Assembly (NCBI GenBank): GCA_905221605.1
Contig: CAJNDS010000865.1
Location: 12,501 to 57,023 of the forward strand
Source of the DNA: Symbiodinium natans
Taxonomy: Eukaryota; Sar; Dinophyceae; Suessiales; Symbiodiniaceae
Direction of reading: 5' to 3'
Length of the DNA: 44,523 bases
Shown: piece by piece, positions 36,201 to 37,862 of the stretch
How positions within the stretch are numbered: position 1 is the first letter of the stretch
How the letters are laid out: each line of letters starts with the position of its first letter
Program-made: the position numbers and the translations under genes
The notes under the pieces: generated by a model
Told to the model about the DNA's origin: nothing
Databases searched by the model: none
What the model saw: only the letters and a program-made list of their open reading frames with translations

Positions 36201-37862
36201 CATTGAGGCTGACCTGGGGGGAGAGACGGCTTTTGGGCTCTAAACCCTAAACCCTAAACCCCAAACCCTAAACCCTCAAAACCCCAGACCCTAGGGCTTC
36301 AGGCTGGGCTGCGGGTTCAGTGCCACAGGCGTCTGCACGCGTCGGGAGGAGAAAGTTGTTTAAGCCAGCAAGGCGGGGTCGATCTTCATCTTGTAAGGCC
36401 AGTACTGAGGGTTAGGATTTAGGGTTTAGGGTTTAGGGTAGGGTTTAGGGTTTAGGGCTTAGGGCTTAGGGTTTAGGGTACTACTTATGAGAAAGCAAGA
36501 ACTGTGAGCTTGAAGGTTCAGGTGGAATGTCGGACTTATGCGCAGCACAATCTCCGTAGGCAACGAGTGTAATTCTTCTTGCCGGATACGCACGAGGAGC
36601 TGGGGATTGGTGCGTTGCGACGGCTGAACAATGAATGCAGAGTTTGTGAGACAAGGTGCAGGGGTGTCGGAAATCTGTGTTCATCGTGCTAAACCAACGC
36701 CACCAAGATCCCTCTTAGGGTAGTCACATGGTCCCTTAGTCAGTATGGGCCCTTAAAATTTGGACCCTTATATACCCCGCATATGCCCTAGCCCTATGCA
36801 TTCCAAGGGGCCCATGTAGCTACCGTAAGAATCCCTTGTTCAAACTCAATCCTAGGGCCCTCCCGACACGCGCACCCCCCCCCCCCCCCAAAAAAAAAAA
36901 AAAAAACTCAATGTGATGAGGTTCTGAACCCTGAGCCCTTCCTTATGCGAAGCCTGAATGCCACCCCTAACTTCTCAATCCTCAACCCTGAACCGAATCA
37001 AGAGGCCCAAAACCTGATGCCCACAACTCCGCTAGAGCTCGGGAGGGCTGAGGGGTTCGGGTCGCTGTCACCCCCAACTATGGAACTCCAGGGACGGACT
37101 TGAGAGACGGGCCTGGTCCTTGTATGTCTTGAAGCCCCGCAGAATCACCTTCATTTAGGGCCTTAGGGATATACGGTTGAGGGCTTCAGGTCTGGGTTTG
37201 CACAGCTCTCCGAGCCCAGCCAACGGAGAAAACAAAACCCTGTGTTGGGGTTTGGGGGCGAGCCCTAAACCCTTAACCCTAAACCCTGAACCCTAAACCC
37301 TGAACCCTAAACCCTAAACCCTAAACCCTATTCCCAACTGACTCCGGAGGCACCTGAACTCTCGTTTGTGGGTTGGGGAGGGGTTAAGGCTTCGAGCTTG
37401 AGCCGGTCAAACACAAGCCAGGGCGGGTCCCAGCCCCAACAACCGCCTTCCGAGCTACGTAATCAGCCGGGGCGCTCTACAGGGTCTAGGGCTTAGGGTT
37501 TCGGGCCTATGGTTTAGCACAGGAACAAAGGGCAGCTACAGGTGGGTGGCAGTATGCCCAAGCCTCCCCTATGAGACTCTTATAGGCTTGTAGGGGAAAG
37601 TACCCAGACGCCTCTGATGAGGAGACCCAAGGATTCTTAAGGGGGCCTGGAGAGTTTCGGGCCTAGGCCGGTTTCGGGCTTCGGGCTTAGGGTTTCGGAT
37701 TTAGGGTTTAGGGCTTAGGGCTTAGGGTTTAGGGTTTAGGGTTTAGGGTTTAGGGTTTCGGGTTTAGGGTTTAGGGTCAACCCCCCCCCTTCCAAAAAAA
37801 AAAACACCTTTCGGCTTGGGGCTTTCGGGAGGAGGGCGGCTTTGGGCCTGCTTGATGTGCAT
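180..37862 (-). CDS. SMC3: SMC3 cohesin subunit, N-terminal part in 12 exons (gene-level entry; 3' end beyond the window)
   Basis: SMC3 is the cohesin ATPase subunit; its N-terminal head binds ATP and pairs with the C-terminal head. Twelve minus-strand exons join in frame to 161 codons (483 nt). Translation starts MHIKQ and continues through VILRGFKTYKDQ, then the Walker A region VIVGFNGSGKTN, then ISDHFGSLRQ, LLHEGAGPA, VLTAFVEL, VFDNTDRRMPIDKDEV, RTIGVKKDDYSLDGK, VFNLLESAGFTK, SNPYYIVQQGK and VAELTLMDDRRRLELLK. These follow the SMC3 head domain in order, and the last block is closest to plant-type SMC3. The family is about 1,200 residues, so only the first seventh is here. Donors are eight GC, two GA and two GT; every acceptor is AG followed by G. 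Two introns contain exons of other genes. Identity is very secure; physical continuity of the locus is inferred. Confidence 0.9.
250..412 (+). repeat. AAGCTCCCCG x3, then a TTTAGGG array
   Basis: Three tandem AAGCTCCCCG units lead into about 18 heptamers, mostly TTTAGGG with GGGCTTA and GGGTGTA variants. Just upstream of SMC3 exon 12 in gene sense. Confidence 0.9.
415..552. mobile_element. MITE-like element, family C copy 1
   Basis: CATGGTCCCTTAGCATGGGC at the left; GGGCCCATGAAACTACC at the right. It shares internal TATACACCCCGTAC and AAGGGACCA units with the copies at 11103 and 36719. Confidence 0.65.
1177..1210 (-). CDS. SMC3: SMC3 exon 11
   Basis: 34 nt: one base completing lysine, then SNPYYIVQQGK, a near-invariant SMC3 stretch. 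Acceptor GAG then G; donor AAG then GTCATT. Confidence 0.95.
1704..1935. repeat. Telomere-like arrays facing each other
   Basis: CCCTAAA units at 1704-1770 and TTTAGGG units at 1849-1935 converge around an 80-bp spacer, so the locus could fold as an inverted repeat. Confidence 0.85.
2350..2384 (-). CDS. SMC3: SMC3 exon 10
   Basis: 35 nt reading VFNLLESAGFT plus two bases of a lysine codon; NLLESAGF is an SMC3 hallmark. Acceptor CAG then G; donor ACAAA then GC (phase 2), completed by the single leading G of exon 11. Confidence 0.93.
2639..2680 (-). CDS. SMC3: SMC3 exon 9
   Basis: 42 nt reading DDYSLDGKNATKNE, the family's D-(D/E)-Y-(F)-L-D-G-K segment. Acceptor GCAG then G; donor GAG then GC. 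Confidence 0.9.
2802..2840 (+). repeat. Poly-G tract, 39 bases
   Basis: Uninterrupted. Others: G21 at 12061-12081, about G23 at 16859-16881, C18 at 30511-30528, C19 at 32362-32380 and G21 at 43423-43443. Confidence 0.95.
2842..3056. mobile_element. MITE-like element, family A copy 1
   Basis: Ends are TACTTGGAGGTTC and its complement with one change (GAACCTCCACGTA). The inside is built of GGGTTATAAGTACAG and ACTTATAACCCA units that are themselves inverted. It directly follows a 39-base poly-G. Confidence 0.7.
3652..3674 (-). CDS. SMC3: SMC3 exon 8 (23-nt microexon)
   Basis: 23 nt: two bases completing an arginine, then RTIGVKK. This is exactly the piece expected between DKDEVRI and DDYSLDGK. 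Acceptor GAG then G; donor AAG then GA. Confidence 0.85.
4162..4475 (+). repeat. TTTAGGG array with a homogeneous TTTGGGG block
   Basis: Canonical units, then about 15 consecutive TTTGGGG units (4215-4320), a 60-bp spacer, then mixed TTTAGGG and TTTCGGG to 4475. Confidence 0.92.
4630..5312 (-). CDS. TauE/SafE exon 3 (terminal)
   Basis: About 227 codons ending in TGA, the longest exon in the window. It begins GYIRHGQIDYEVALAIALGG, has a hydrophilic loop around KSRPATEEKRVEAP (likely cytosolic), then AKMFVVGSLAGFLSGMFGVG with GGALTVPA, and further hydrophobic helices. Acceptor CCTAG then GATAC. An opposite-strand open frame (4529-5287) is a shadow of this exon. Confidence 0.92.
4630..5980 (-). 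CDS. TauE/SafE-family membrane transporter, 3 exons (gene-level entry)
   Basis: TauE/SafE proteins are 7-9-helix membrane transporters linked to export or uptake of sulfite, sulfonates or other small organic anions; the substrate cannot be read from sequence. Three minus-strand exons join to about 297 residues. They carry both internal-repeat signatures: GLGGGFIAVPMM in the first half, then GISQHLATGSSLAVVL, AFGYIRHGQIDYEVALAIAL, and the second repeat GVGGGALTVPAIALS with QHAVVGTSLLAML. The length fits the family. Translation ends with TGA at 4632-4630. Codon usage is GC-rich. The N-terminus is incomplete unless the candidate exon at 6473-6529 belongs. The gene lies inside an SMC3 intron on the same strand. 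Confidence 0.88.
5327..5490. repeat. Family D repeat, expanded copy
   Basis: Opens GACCCTCTGAAAAAGAGTCCT, followed by three units of roughly 43 bp built on CTTAAACCCAATAAGGGAAAA and closing with CCCAAGAGCCTAC. It lies in TauE/SafE intron 2, directly after the exon 3 acceptor side. Confidence 0.65.
5560..5645 (-). CDS. TauE/SafE exon 2
   Basis: 86 nt reading TSWVGISQHLATGSSLAVVL and then MTGSSGAF plus one base. QH-x-A-x-G-(T/S)-SLA is diagnostic for TauE/SafE. Acceptor TTCAG then G; donor TTTG then GA. Confidence 0.88.
5662..5758. repeat. Family D repeat in TauE/SafE intron 1
   Basis: TACCCTCTGAAAAGTACTCC, then AATATGATCCTCTTTAAACC, then CAACAAGGGCCTGC. Same order of blocks as the copies at 16324 and 23252. 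Confidence 0.65.
5859..5980 (-). CDS. TauE/SafE exon 1 of the recognised part
   Basis: 122 nt reading VWQTPRRGPQDFWRTG, then GITAGCLGSLVGLGGGFIAV and PM, ending two bases into a methionine codon. G-x-GGG-F-x-x-VP is the family glycine signature. Acceptor ATACAG then G; donor ATGAT then GC. The microsatellite-rich stretch at 6000-6250 follows upstream. Confidence 0.88.
6118..6250 (+). repeat. Purine microsatellite (GAAAGA to GATAGA)
   Basis: GAGAAAGA/GATAAAGA units grade into GAGATA and GACATA units. Lys/Glu- or Ser/Phe-rich open frames over it are artefacts. Confidence 0.9.
6473..6529 (-). CDS. Possible first exon of the TauE/SafE gene (targeting peptide)
   Basis: Reads MALRLASSLRIRLAAGGYG from an ATG at 6529. 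It is arginine- and alanine-rich with no acidic residue, like an organelle-targeting or signal-anchor sequence. A GC donor after GGC would be phase 0 and fit the exon at 5980. It is assigned by position and composition only. Confidence 0.35.
6590..6755 (+). repeat. Imperfect ATCATAATC-type repeat
   Basis: Diverged 6-12 bp units built on CATAAT and AATCAT. His/Asn-rich open frames on one strand and Met/Ile/Tyr-rich ones on the other are translation of the repeat. Confidence 0.8.
6888..7028 (+). repeat. TTTAGGG array
   Basis: About 20 units with occasional TTTCGGG and TTAGGG, in the SMC3 intron that holds the TauE/SafE gene. Confidence 0.92.
7245..7299 (-). CDS. SMC3: SMC3 exon 7
   Basis: 55 nt reading VFDNTDRRMPIDKDEVRI plus one base. 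The F-D-N-(S/T)-D...P-(I/V)-D-K-(D/E)-E-V signature is unique to SMC3. Acceptor CAG then G; donor ATCC then GC (phase 1), matching the two-base start of the next exon. Confidence 0.93.
7573..7633 (-). CDS. Unassigned exon, chained with 8079-8217
   Basis: 61 nt reading ERCRHVIRSLDALMEGRQDP plus one base. It has the best canonical splice sites in the window: TTTCAG then G at the start and CAG then GTAAGT at the end. Phase matches the previous exon. Not recognised. It lies 274 bp upstream of SMC3 exon 7. Confidence 0.6.
7689..7789. mobile_element. MITE-like element, family B copy 1 (intact)
   Basis: 101 bp that folds almost end to end. TTGGGATGTTCCCCCTTATA at the left pairs with TATAAGGGGGGAGCATCCCAA at the right, with AGTCCTTAATAGGGATT and AATCCCTGTTAAGGACT inside. 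No coding capacity. Confidence 0.8.
7896..8355 (+). repeat. Two TTTAGGG arrays around an exon
   Basis: Arrays at 7896-7988 and 8240-8355 (including TTTAGGGG octamers) bracket the unassigned exon at 8079-8217. Confidence 0.85.
8079..8217 (-). CDS. Unassigned exon, chained with 7573-7633
   Basis: About 46 codons reading RGPSKTFSDGLSTVEEEKKS, then GVRFRSRPHPLLEEHYASLL and STFHKR. Third positions are strongly GC-biased. Acceptor CTCAG; donor CGG then GTGTGG, phase 0. It lies in the SMC3 27.7-kb intron. No family recognised; it may be the channel 3' end or another nested gene. Confidence 0.6.
8762..9005 (-). repeat. CCCTAAA array
   Basis: About 34 units including CTCTAAA, CCCTAAG and AACCCCAAA variants; the last 15 are nearly perfect. 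Confidence 0.92.
9397..9525. mobile_element. MITE-like element, family C, diverged
   Basis: Shares GTATGGGCCCT, CCTTATATACACCGTAC and GGGGACCATAC blocks with family C. The ends are eroded. Confidence 0.5.
10707..10818. mobile_element. MITE-like element, family F copy 1
   Basis: AGAAGCCCGTATTGACTCAG with AGTAAGTAGGG at the left pairs with ACTTACTAAGTCAAAAGGGC and TTCC at the right. 112 bp, non-coding. Confidence 0.7.
11103..11214. mobile_element. MITE-like element, family C copy 2
   Basis: GTAGTTACGTGGTCCCTTTA at the left and CCATGAAACTACC at the right form imperfect terminal inverted repeats; 112 bp, non-coding. Confidence 0.7.
11368..11415 (-). CDS. Unassigned exon candidate
   Basis: Reads ERRQAFDVKEELRALG before a GTCTAG donor. 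The opposite strand is also open over the same bases, so the strand is inferred from the neighbouring genes. Confidence 0.3.
11557..11610 (-). CDS. Unassigned exon candidate
   Basis: Acceptor TTCCAG then G, reading DFENVQGQLNTLLCLNTS with a possible GA donor. Not recognised. Confidence 0.4.
12350..12445. repeat. Family H repeat (copies also at 3150-3247 and 34320-34425)
   Basis: Shared blocks are GGTCGGAATCATTA, TGGTCCCTTTATAATTATAC, CCCCAAAACCCTATTC and ATTCAGGGCCC. The copy at 3150-3247 is in the same orientation; the one at 34320-34425 is inverted. No open frame or clear terminal repeat. Confidence 0.55.
12631..12676 (-). CDS. Unassigned exon candidate ending in a telomere repeat
   Basis: Reads DAANPVEIIKRLGGI after an AAG acceptor. 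Its only near donor is the GT of the first GTTTAGGG of the adjacent array (intron starts at 12630). Good coding composition; product unknown. Confidence 0.45.
12873..12930 (-). CDS. Unassigned exon candidate
   Basis: Acceptor CCAAG then G, reading FFEDDGTNSNTASSYLPA with GC-biased third positions. The donor is one of several GC/GA sites near 12873-12880. Not recognised. By position it could be a channel C-terminal exon. Confidence 0.4.
13270..13400 (+). repeat. Near-perfect TTTAGGG array
   Basis: About 18 units with a single TTTACGG change. Confidence 0.93.
13788..13920. mobile_element. MITE-like element, family A copy 2
   Basis: Left end TACTTGGAGGTTCATGGCAC. The inside shares ACCAATCA...CTGTACTT and AGTACAGTTATAATTGG with the other copies. 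The right terminal repeat is replaced by a direct GGTTCATGG. Confidence 0.6.
14094..14127 (-). CDS. Unassigned exon candidate
   Basis: Reads PTTTPMLEALK followed by donor GTACAT. It is out of phase with the exon at 14309 unless an exon is missing between them. It may be a later exon of the channel. Confidence 0.3.
14309..14344 (-). CDS. Channel exon 22 (last one that chains in phase)
   Basis: 36 nt reading AKEVSSKRRSAK, a basic tail. Acceptor CGTCAG then G; donor AAG then GTGCTT, phase 0. The terminal exon and stop were not identified. Confidence 0.55.
14309..31629 (-). CDS. Single-domain voltage-gated cation channel with EF-hand (gene-level entry; both ends uncertain)
   Basis: About 22 minus-strand exons encode one 6-helix voltage-gated channel domain. 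S1 is ETVMGAVIAFNIGIMVIE; S2 contains LLVIYTVECFARAF; S3 NRWNQIDLLTVVLGW; S4 NVLRLFRVVRLMRAAR has five arginines at every third position. S5 is SIMLLAVIL followed by AIIAVEVLHP. The pore helix and filter read IFQQIVAGDSWGEISLP, and S6 ends GVMNLILAVIVERAAEARE. A C-terminal EF-hand (DSDSSGEVSYVE) suggests calcium control. One-domain architecture with an SWGE filter resembles eukaryotic CatSper/BacNav-like channels of protists. Ion selectivity is not provable here. Start and stop codons were not found. Confidence 0.88.
14598..14710. mobile_element. MITE-like element, family B copy 2
   Basis: Same end sequences (ATGTTCCCCCTTATACTAAC and GGGGGAGTATCCCAA), with a poly-G expansion near the centre (14651-14660). 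Confidence 0.75.
15387..15605 (+). repeat. TTTAGGG array with a TTCAGGG block
   Basis: About 31 units with a homogeneous run of six TTCAGGG units at about 15436-15478. It lies next to the channel exon at 15652-15712; another array follows at 15735-15800. Confidence 0.92.
15652..15712 (-). CDS. Channel exon 21
   Basis: 61 nt: one base completing arginine, then YDMLNEQLDLLAGIPGLEEK. Acceptor TTTCGCAG then G; donor AAG then GC. It is flanked on both sides by TTTAGGG arrays. Confidence 0.68.
16324..16412. repeat. Family D repeat in a channel intron
   Basis: AGCCCTCTGAGCAATACTCC, AATATAGTCCTCTTAAACGC, AACAAGGGAAAAATATC and CCAAGGGCCTAG follow the family order. Confidence 0.65.
16457..16506 (-). 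CDS. Channel exon 20
   Basis: 50 nt reading QFWWRVFCKVSWQPRS plus two bases. Tryptophan-rich. Donor CAG then GC (phase 2), completed as arginine by the next exon's G. The plus-strand frame is also open, so the call rests on phase. Confidence 0.6.
16550..16665 (+). repeat. TTTAGGG array with a TTGAGGG block
   Basis: About 16 units, three consecutive TTGAGGG units in the middle. Upstream of channel exon 16457-16506 in gene sense. Confidence 0.9.
17053..17104 (-). CDS. Channel exon 19
   Basis: About 52 nt reading LAEDVLNLMSEHTELLT after completing a serine. It is helical and acidic. Acceptor GTGAAG then C; the donor is probably GA and is less certain. Confidence 0.65.
17155..17260 (+). repeat. 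TTTAGGG array
   Basis: About 13 units with TGTAGGG and TTTCGGG variants. Between channel exons 18 and 19. Confidence 0.88.
17650..17970 (+). repeat. Two TTTAGGG arrays around unique sequence
   Basis: Arrays at 17650-17787 (ending in GGGCTTA units) and 17916-17968 flank 130 bp of GC-rich, open but unassigned sequence. Confidence 0.88.
18005..18081 (-). CDS. Channel exon 18: EF-hand, second half
   Basis: 77 nt reading VSYVEFCQQLGNFRKRDPLM, then MNSLI and two bases. It supplies loop residues 8-12 (V-S-Y-V-E) and the exiting helix. Acceptor GAGAG then G; donor ATTAG then GC. Confidence 0.85.
18559..18600 (-). CDS. Channel exon 17: EF-hand, first half
   Basis: 42 nt reading ETIFNVLDSDSSGE. Loop positions 1, 3 and 5 (D, D, S) and glycine 6 fit a calcium-binding EF-hand. 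Acceptor CCCAG then G; donor GAG then GC. Confidence 0.85.
18830..18940. mobile_element. MITE-like element, family A-related
   Basis: ACTTGGAGGTCCGTGGG at the left pairs with CCCATGAACCTTCAAGT at the right. The interior is diverged. Confidence 0.5.
19155..19313 (+). repeat. TTTAGGG array
   Basis: Mixed TTTCGGGG units, then about 14 perfect TTTAGGG units. Between channel exons 16 and 17. Confidence 0.9.
19511..19555 (-). CDS. Channel exon 16
   Basis: 45 nt reading DAEREKHMVELALLC, continuing the charged post-S6 helix. Acceptor GAGAG then G. The donor (TGT then GA) is chosen for frame. Confidence 0.72.
19817..19960 (+). repeat. Homogeneous GGGCTTA array
   Basis: About 18 consecutive TTAGGGC units with one GTAGGGC, a variant almost pure over 130 bp. 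Confidence 0.93.
20117..20179 (-). CDS. Channel exon 15: post-S6 helix
   Basis: 63 nt reading VIVERAAEARENDQTRKMQK and K. It continues S6 (NLILA-VIVERA) into a charged cytoplasmic helix. Acceptor CACCAG then G; donor AAG then GA. A 190-bp CCCTAAA array starts 7 bp before the acceptor. Confidence 0.85.
20187..20380 (-). repeat. CCCTAAA array next to channel exon 15
   Basis: About 27 units, nearly perfect apart from two CCCTAA hexamers and one CCCCAAA. It ends 7 bp before the exon 15 acceptor. Confidence 0.93.
20381..20613 (+). repeat. Dispersed duplication, copy 1
   Basis: Nearly identical to 30056-30264, starting AAAAAAGTACCCCAAAGATT and ending CACCTACAGCCCTAAA. This copy has 24 extra bases at 20516-20539. 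Both copies directly follow a CCCTAAA array. Confidence 0.9.
21251..22600 (+). repeat. Diverged internal tandem repeats of the 2.2-kb element
   Basis: The block starting GCGAATTTAGCTACTAGAG recurs at 21251, 21510 and 21797 (spacing 259 and 287), each time followed by CCCAATTTGACTCAAGTGAA. A second block with AAAGACCACTT and TGAAAAGCACAATT recurs near 21960, 22090 and 22535. Confidence 0.7.
22627..22910. repeat. Large hairpin with A/C-rich and T/G-rich arms
   Basis: The left arm is AACC/AAAACC-rich and the right arm TTTTGG-rich. The core is a perfect 17-nt inverted repeat, CAATTTTCCGGGACTCT at 22727-22743 and its complement at 22770-22786, around a 26-nt loop. Phenylalanine-rich open frames here are artefacts of the T-rich arm. 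Confidence 0.8.
23108..23203 (-). CDS. Channel exon 14: S6
   Basis: 96 nt reading PEPSARRFPWTVPVLFLSVM, then TISLGVMNLILA. S6 carries the conserved asparagine. Strong acceptor TTTGTTTCAG then C; donor GCC then GC. The exon is about 40 bp from the right terminal repeat of the 2.2-kb element. Confidence 0.88.
23252..23336. repeat. Family D repeat next to the S6 exon
   Basis: AGCCCTCTGAAAAATGTTCC, ATATGTGGTCCTCGTAAACC, CAATAAGGGAACATG and CCCAAGGGCCTACC. It lies about 50 bp upstream (in gene sense) of the S6 acceptor. Confidence 0.65.
23787..23931. mobile_element. MITE-like element, family A copy with intact ends
   Basis: Left TACTTGGAGGTTCATAGGTA; right TACCATGAACCTCCAAG. The interior has the family's inverted GTACAGTTATAATTGG and ACCAATGCC-type units. 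145 bp, in the channel intron between the pore and S6 exons. Confidence 0.75.
24176..24222 (-). CDS. Channel exon 13: selectivity filter
   Basis: 47 nt completing GDSWGEISLPLAERLG. D-S-W-G-E is the filter; one glutamate per subunit suggests a tetramer with a ring of four. Acceptor GGCAG then G; the donor (GGT then GC) is the best in-frame choice. Confidence 0.82.
24685..24746. mobile_element. MITE-like element, family B, internally deleted
   Basis: TTGGGATGTT, then TATACTAACAGTCCTTAATA, then GAATCCCAA. Only 62 bp, so most of the right arm is missing. Confidence 0.6.
24967..25024 (-). CDS. Channel exon 12: pore helix
   Basis: 58 nt reading AGFDSVQSAALTIFQQIVA plus one base. Acceptor GTCAG then G; donor GGCAG then GAGACTC (GA donor). 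The last bases and the intron start repeat exactly at the start of the next exon. Confidence 0.85.
25626..25809. mobile_element. MITE-like element, family B, interrupted
   Basis: Family B arms at 25626-25690 and 25785-25809 (GGGGGAACATCCCAAC) are separated by about 95 bp. That insert resembles 28690-28745 (shared GTACCC/AATTCCAAGTACCCC-type ends), so a second element may be inserted. Confidence 0.55.
25836..25910 (-). CDS. Channel exon 11: end of S5 and turret
   Basis: 75 nt reading AIIAVEVLHPCN, then VLIDYPSCPRCPE. It continues S5 into a cysteine-rich extracellular turret (three cysteines). Acceptor CTGAG then G; donor GAA then GC. Confidence 0.75.
26188..26286. mobile_element. Palindromic MITE-like element, family I
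   Basis: 99 bp. GGGTGGTTGTCAAAGTTATG with GTCCCTTTT at the left matches the complement of the right end (GGGTGGCTGTCAAAATTATG with ATCCCTTTT) at 26 of 29 positions. Single copy here. Confidence 0.7.
26554..26652 (-). CDS. Channel exon 10: S4-S5 linker and S5
   Basis: 99 nt reading VISVPEFYILVSGLSHSLKA, then IVFGSIMLLAVIL. The amphipathic linker and S5 are typical of voltage-gated Na/Ca channels. Acceptor GTCAG then G; donor CTC then GTCTGG. Phase 0 at both ends. Confidence 0.88.
26870..26924 (-). CDS. Channel exon 9: S4 voltage sensor
   Basis: 55 nt reading NLNVLRLFRVVRLMRAAR with five arginines at three-residue spacing, the classic voltage-sensing helix. Acceptor CAAG then G; donor CGA then GTGGCG. 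Confidence 0.9.
27008..27365 (-). CDS. Channel exon 8: S1-S3
   Basis: About 358 nt. It starts LRVHAKVLSQMFETVMG and encodes S1, an acidic loop with ESTYDDLRDCSSG, S2 (VNITLLVIYTVECFARAF, with the conserved E and R of voltage sensors) and S3 (NRWNQIDLLTVV, with the conserved N and D). Acceptor TTTCAG then C. The donor is unclear: in-frame joining to S4 needs a cut at about 27003, where the intron would start GG. Confidence 0.88.
27548..27573 (-). CDS. Channel exon 7 (26 nt)
   Basis: Reads EAELVKSF plus two bases of glycine. Acceptor CGAG then G; GA donor. The phase fits both exon 6 and the S1-S3 exon, giving a continuous pre-S1 helix. Confidence 0.5.
27622..27705. mobile_element. MITE-like element, family F copy 2
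   Basis: GTACTTGGAAGCC at the left, TACTTACTAAGTCAAAGGGG and CTTCCAAGT at the right. The left arm is shortened. Confidence 0.6.
28000..28250 (+). repeat. TTTTAGGG octamer array
   Basis: About ten perfect TTTTAGGG octamers at 28110-28185 within a wider region of diverged units. Confidence 0.88.
28768..29072 (-). repeat. Two CCCTAAA arrays around channel exon 6
   Basis: Arrays at 28768-28872 and 28979-29072 enclose exon 28904-28968 with only about 30 and 10 bp of other sequence. Confidence 0.92.
28904..28968 (-). CDS. Channel N-terminal region, candidate exon 6
   Basis: 65 nt: two bases completing aspartate, then RSVKCQDGNVIWSPARIAMA and E. Donor GAG then GTAGTG. It lies between two CCCTAAA arrays. 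Confidence 0.55.
29476..29577 (-). CDS. Channel N-terminal region, candidate exon 5
   Basis: Reads MRHGAAMVARLRRMVSRETP, then IFKSSDVAKVH and one base. The donor GT belongs to the first GTTTAGGG of a telomere-like array. The phase-1 end is completed by the two bases opening the next exon. The upper boundary is approximate. Confidence 0.55.
30056..30264 (+). repeat. Dispersed duplication, copy 2
   Basis: Same orientation as copy 1 and 9.68 kb away, with a handful of substitutions and without the 24-bp segment. Non-coding; within a channel 5' intron. Confidence 0.9.
30296..30375 (-). CDS. Channel N-terminal region, candidate exon 4
   Basis: Reads EKDSLRYKSSFWKPWLDEAL, then SAFSPS. Acceptor CTGCAG then G. 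The donor is uncertain (a GT near 30295). It lies just above the 30056-30264 dispersed duplication. Confidence 0.5.
30805..30840 (-). CDS. Channel N-terminal region, candidate exon 3
   Basis: 36 nt reading EKAHLKKTLSTI, charged and helical. Strong acceptor CTTCAG then G; donor ATT then GC keeps frame with the next exon. Confidence 0.5.
30898..31510 (+). repeat. Longest telomere-like region
   Basis: TTTAGGG units at 30898-31050, the small exon at 31072-31098, then about 380 bp at 31128-31510 changing from TTTAGGG to a homogeneous GGGCTTA block (31365-31475). Confidence 0.9.
31072..31098 (-). CDS. Channel N-terminal region, candidate exon 2
   Basis: 27 nt reading MPWEARSEV, phase 0 at both ends. 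Acceptor GAAG then A; donor GTG then GTATCA. The methionine could be internal or initiating. Confidence 0.4.
31588..31629 (-). CDS. Channel N-terminal region, candidate exon 1
   Basis: 42 nt, phase 0 at both ends, reading VNATEAKARIPAEA. Acceptor GGAG then G; donor GCG then GTGAGT. It is assigned to the channel because the phases chain with the next exons. No motif is recognised. Confidence 0.5.
31893..32102. mobile_element. Composite: family A element inside a family B element
   Basis: Outer ends are family B (TTGGGATGTTCCCCATTATA and GCGAACATCCCAA). The inside, about 31916-32030, is family A sequence (ACCAATTATAACTGTACTTA, TTATAAGTACAGTCATAAG). Confidence 0.65.
32580..32880 (-). repeat. 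Diverged 12-nt periodic repeat
   Basis: On the minus strand GTGGAANNNGTN-like units recur about every 12 nt, giving frames such as VEQVVENHVEAVAENV. All three minus frames stay open for 60-90 codons. Likely a decayed minisatellite; no protein family recognised. Confidence 0.55.
32885..33030 (-). repeat. CCCTAAAA octamer array
   Basis: CCCTCAAA units, then about 12 perfect CCCTAAAA octamers: the octamer variant of 28110-28185 in opposite orientation. Confidence 0.9.
33198..33310 (+). repeat. TTTAGGG/TTTGGGG array
   Basis: Four TTTAGGG units, about seven TTTGGGG units, then mixed. Confidence 0.88.
34515..34681 (+). repeat. TTTAGGG array in the SMC3 giant intron
   Basis: About 23 units, few variants. 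Confidence 0.92.
34715..34798 (-). CDS. Weak exon candidate in the SMC3 giant intron
   Basis: An open frame reads GRIQLQVAKGPSDELEVTFD on the minus strand with coding-like codon use; a GTTACT donor could follow DELE. It does not fit SMC3. It may be the 5' end of the channel gene or chance. Confidence 0.25.
34997..35020 (-). CDS. SMC3: SMC3 exon 6 (24-nt microexon)
   Basis: Eight codons, VLTAFVEL, filling exactly the gap between LLHEGAGPA and VFDNTD. Acceptor GAG then G; donor CTG then GA. The next SMC3 exon is 27.7 kb further along. Confidence 0.85.
35280..35390 (-). repeat. CCCTAAA array before SMC3 exon 5 sequence
   Basis: Mixed CCCTACA, CCCTAAA and CCCCTAAA units. It lies within 25 bp of exon 5's donor. 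Confidence 0.88.
35411..35452 (-). CDS. SMC3: SMC3 exon 5
   Basis: 42 nt reading ETRRSLLHEGAGPA, the SMC3-specific LLHEG motif. Acceptor GCAG then G; donor GCG then GC. Both ends phase 0. Confidence 0.93.
35650..35810 (-). repeat. CCCCAAA/CCCTAAA array at the exon 4 donor
   Basis: AACCCCAAA and CCCTAAA units running up to the GTGAGATTTTGGGGG donor of SMC3 exon 4. Confidence 0.88.
35818..35897 (-). CDS. SMC3: SMC3 exon 4 (Walker A P-loop)
   Basis: 80 nt. It completes the glycine split with exon 3 and encodes GFNGSGKTN (the Walker A nucleotide-binding loop), then LFNAILFVISDHFGSLRQ. The ISD-x-F-x-x-LR segment separates SMC3 from other SMC paralogues. The donor is a conventional CAG then GTGAGA. 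Confidence 0.95.
36168..36213 (-). CDS. SMC3: SMC3 exon 3
   Basis: 46 nt reading VSLNDDMHPGVNVIV plus one base of the next glycine codon. The H-x-V-N-V-I-V-G strand directly precedes Walker A in SMC3. Acceptor CAG then G; donor GTGG then GC (phase 1). Confidence 0.92.
36719..36824. mobile_element. MITE-like element, family C copy 3
   Basis: GGTAGTCACATGGTCCCTTA at the left; GGGGCCCATGTAGCTACC at the right. 106 bp, in SMC3 intron 2. Confidence 0.7.
37113..37148 (-). CDS. SMC3: SMC3 exon 2
   Basis: 36 nt reading VILRGFKTYKDQ, matching the SMC family GF(K/R)SY(K/R)DQ strand before Walker A. Acceptor is AAG then G, donor CAG then GC. Both ends are phase 0, which fits exons 1 and 3. Confidence 0.9.
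37848..37862 (-). CDS. SMC3: SMC3 exon 1 (start codon, MHIKQ)
   Basis: The coding part is 15 nt: ATG then four codons reading MHIKQ, the conserved SMC3 N-terminus. The donor is CAG followed by GC. The 5' UTR and any spliced-leader acceptor upstream were not located. Confidence 0.8.

Noticed and set aside
36355-36410. Minus-strand frame YWPYKMKIDPALLA with stop, as the end of another gene
   Set aside because: It lies between SMC3 exons 2 and 3, which splice in phase without it, and nothing upstream connects to it.
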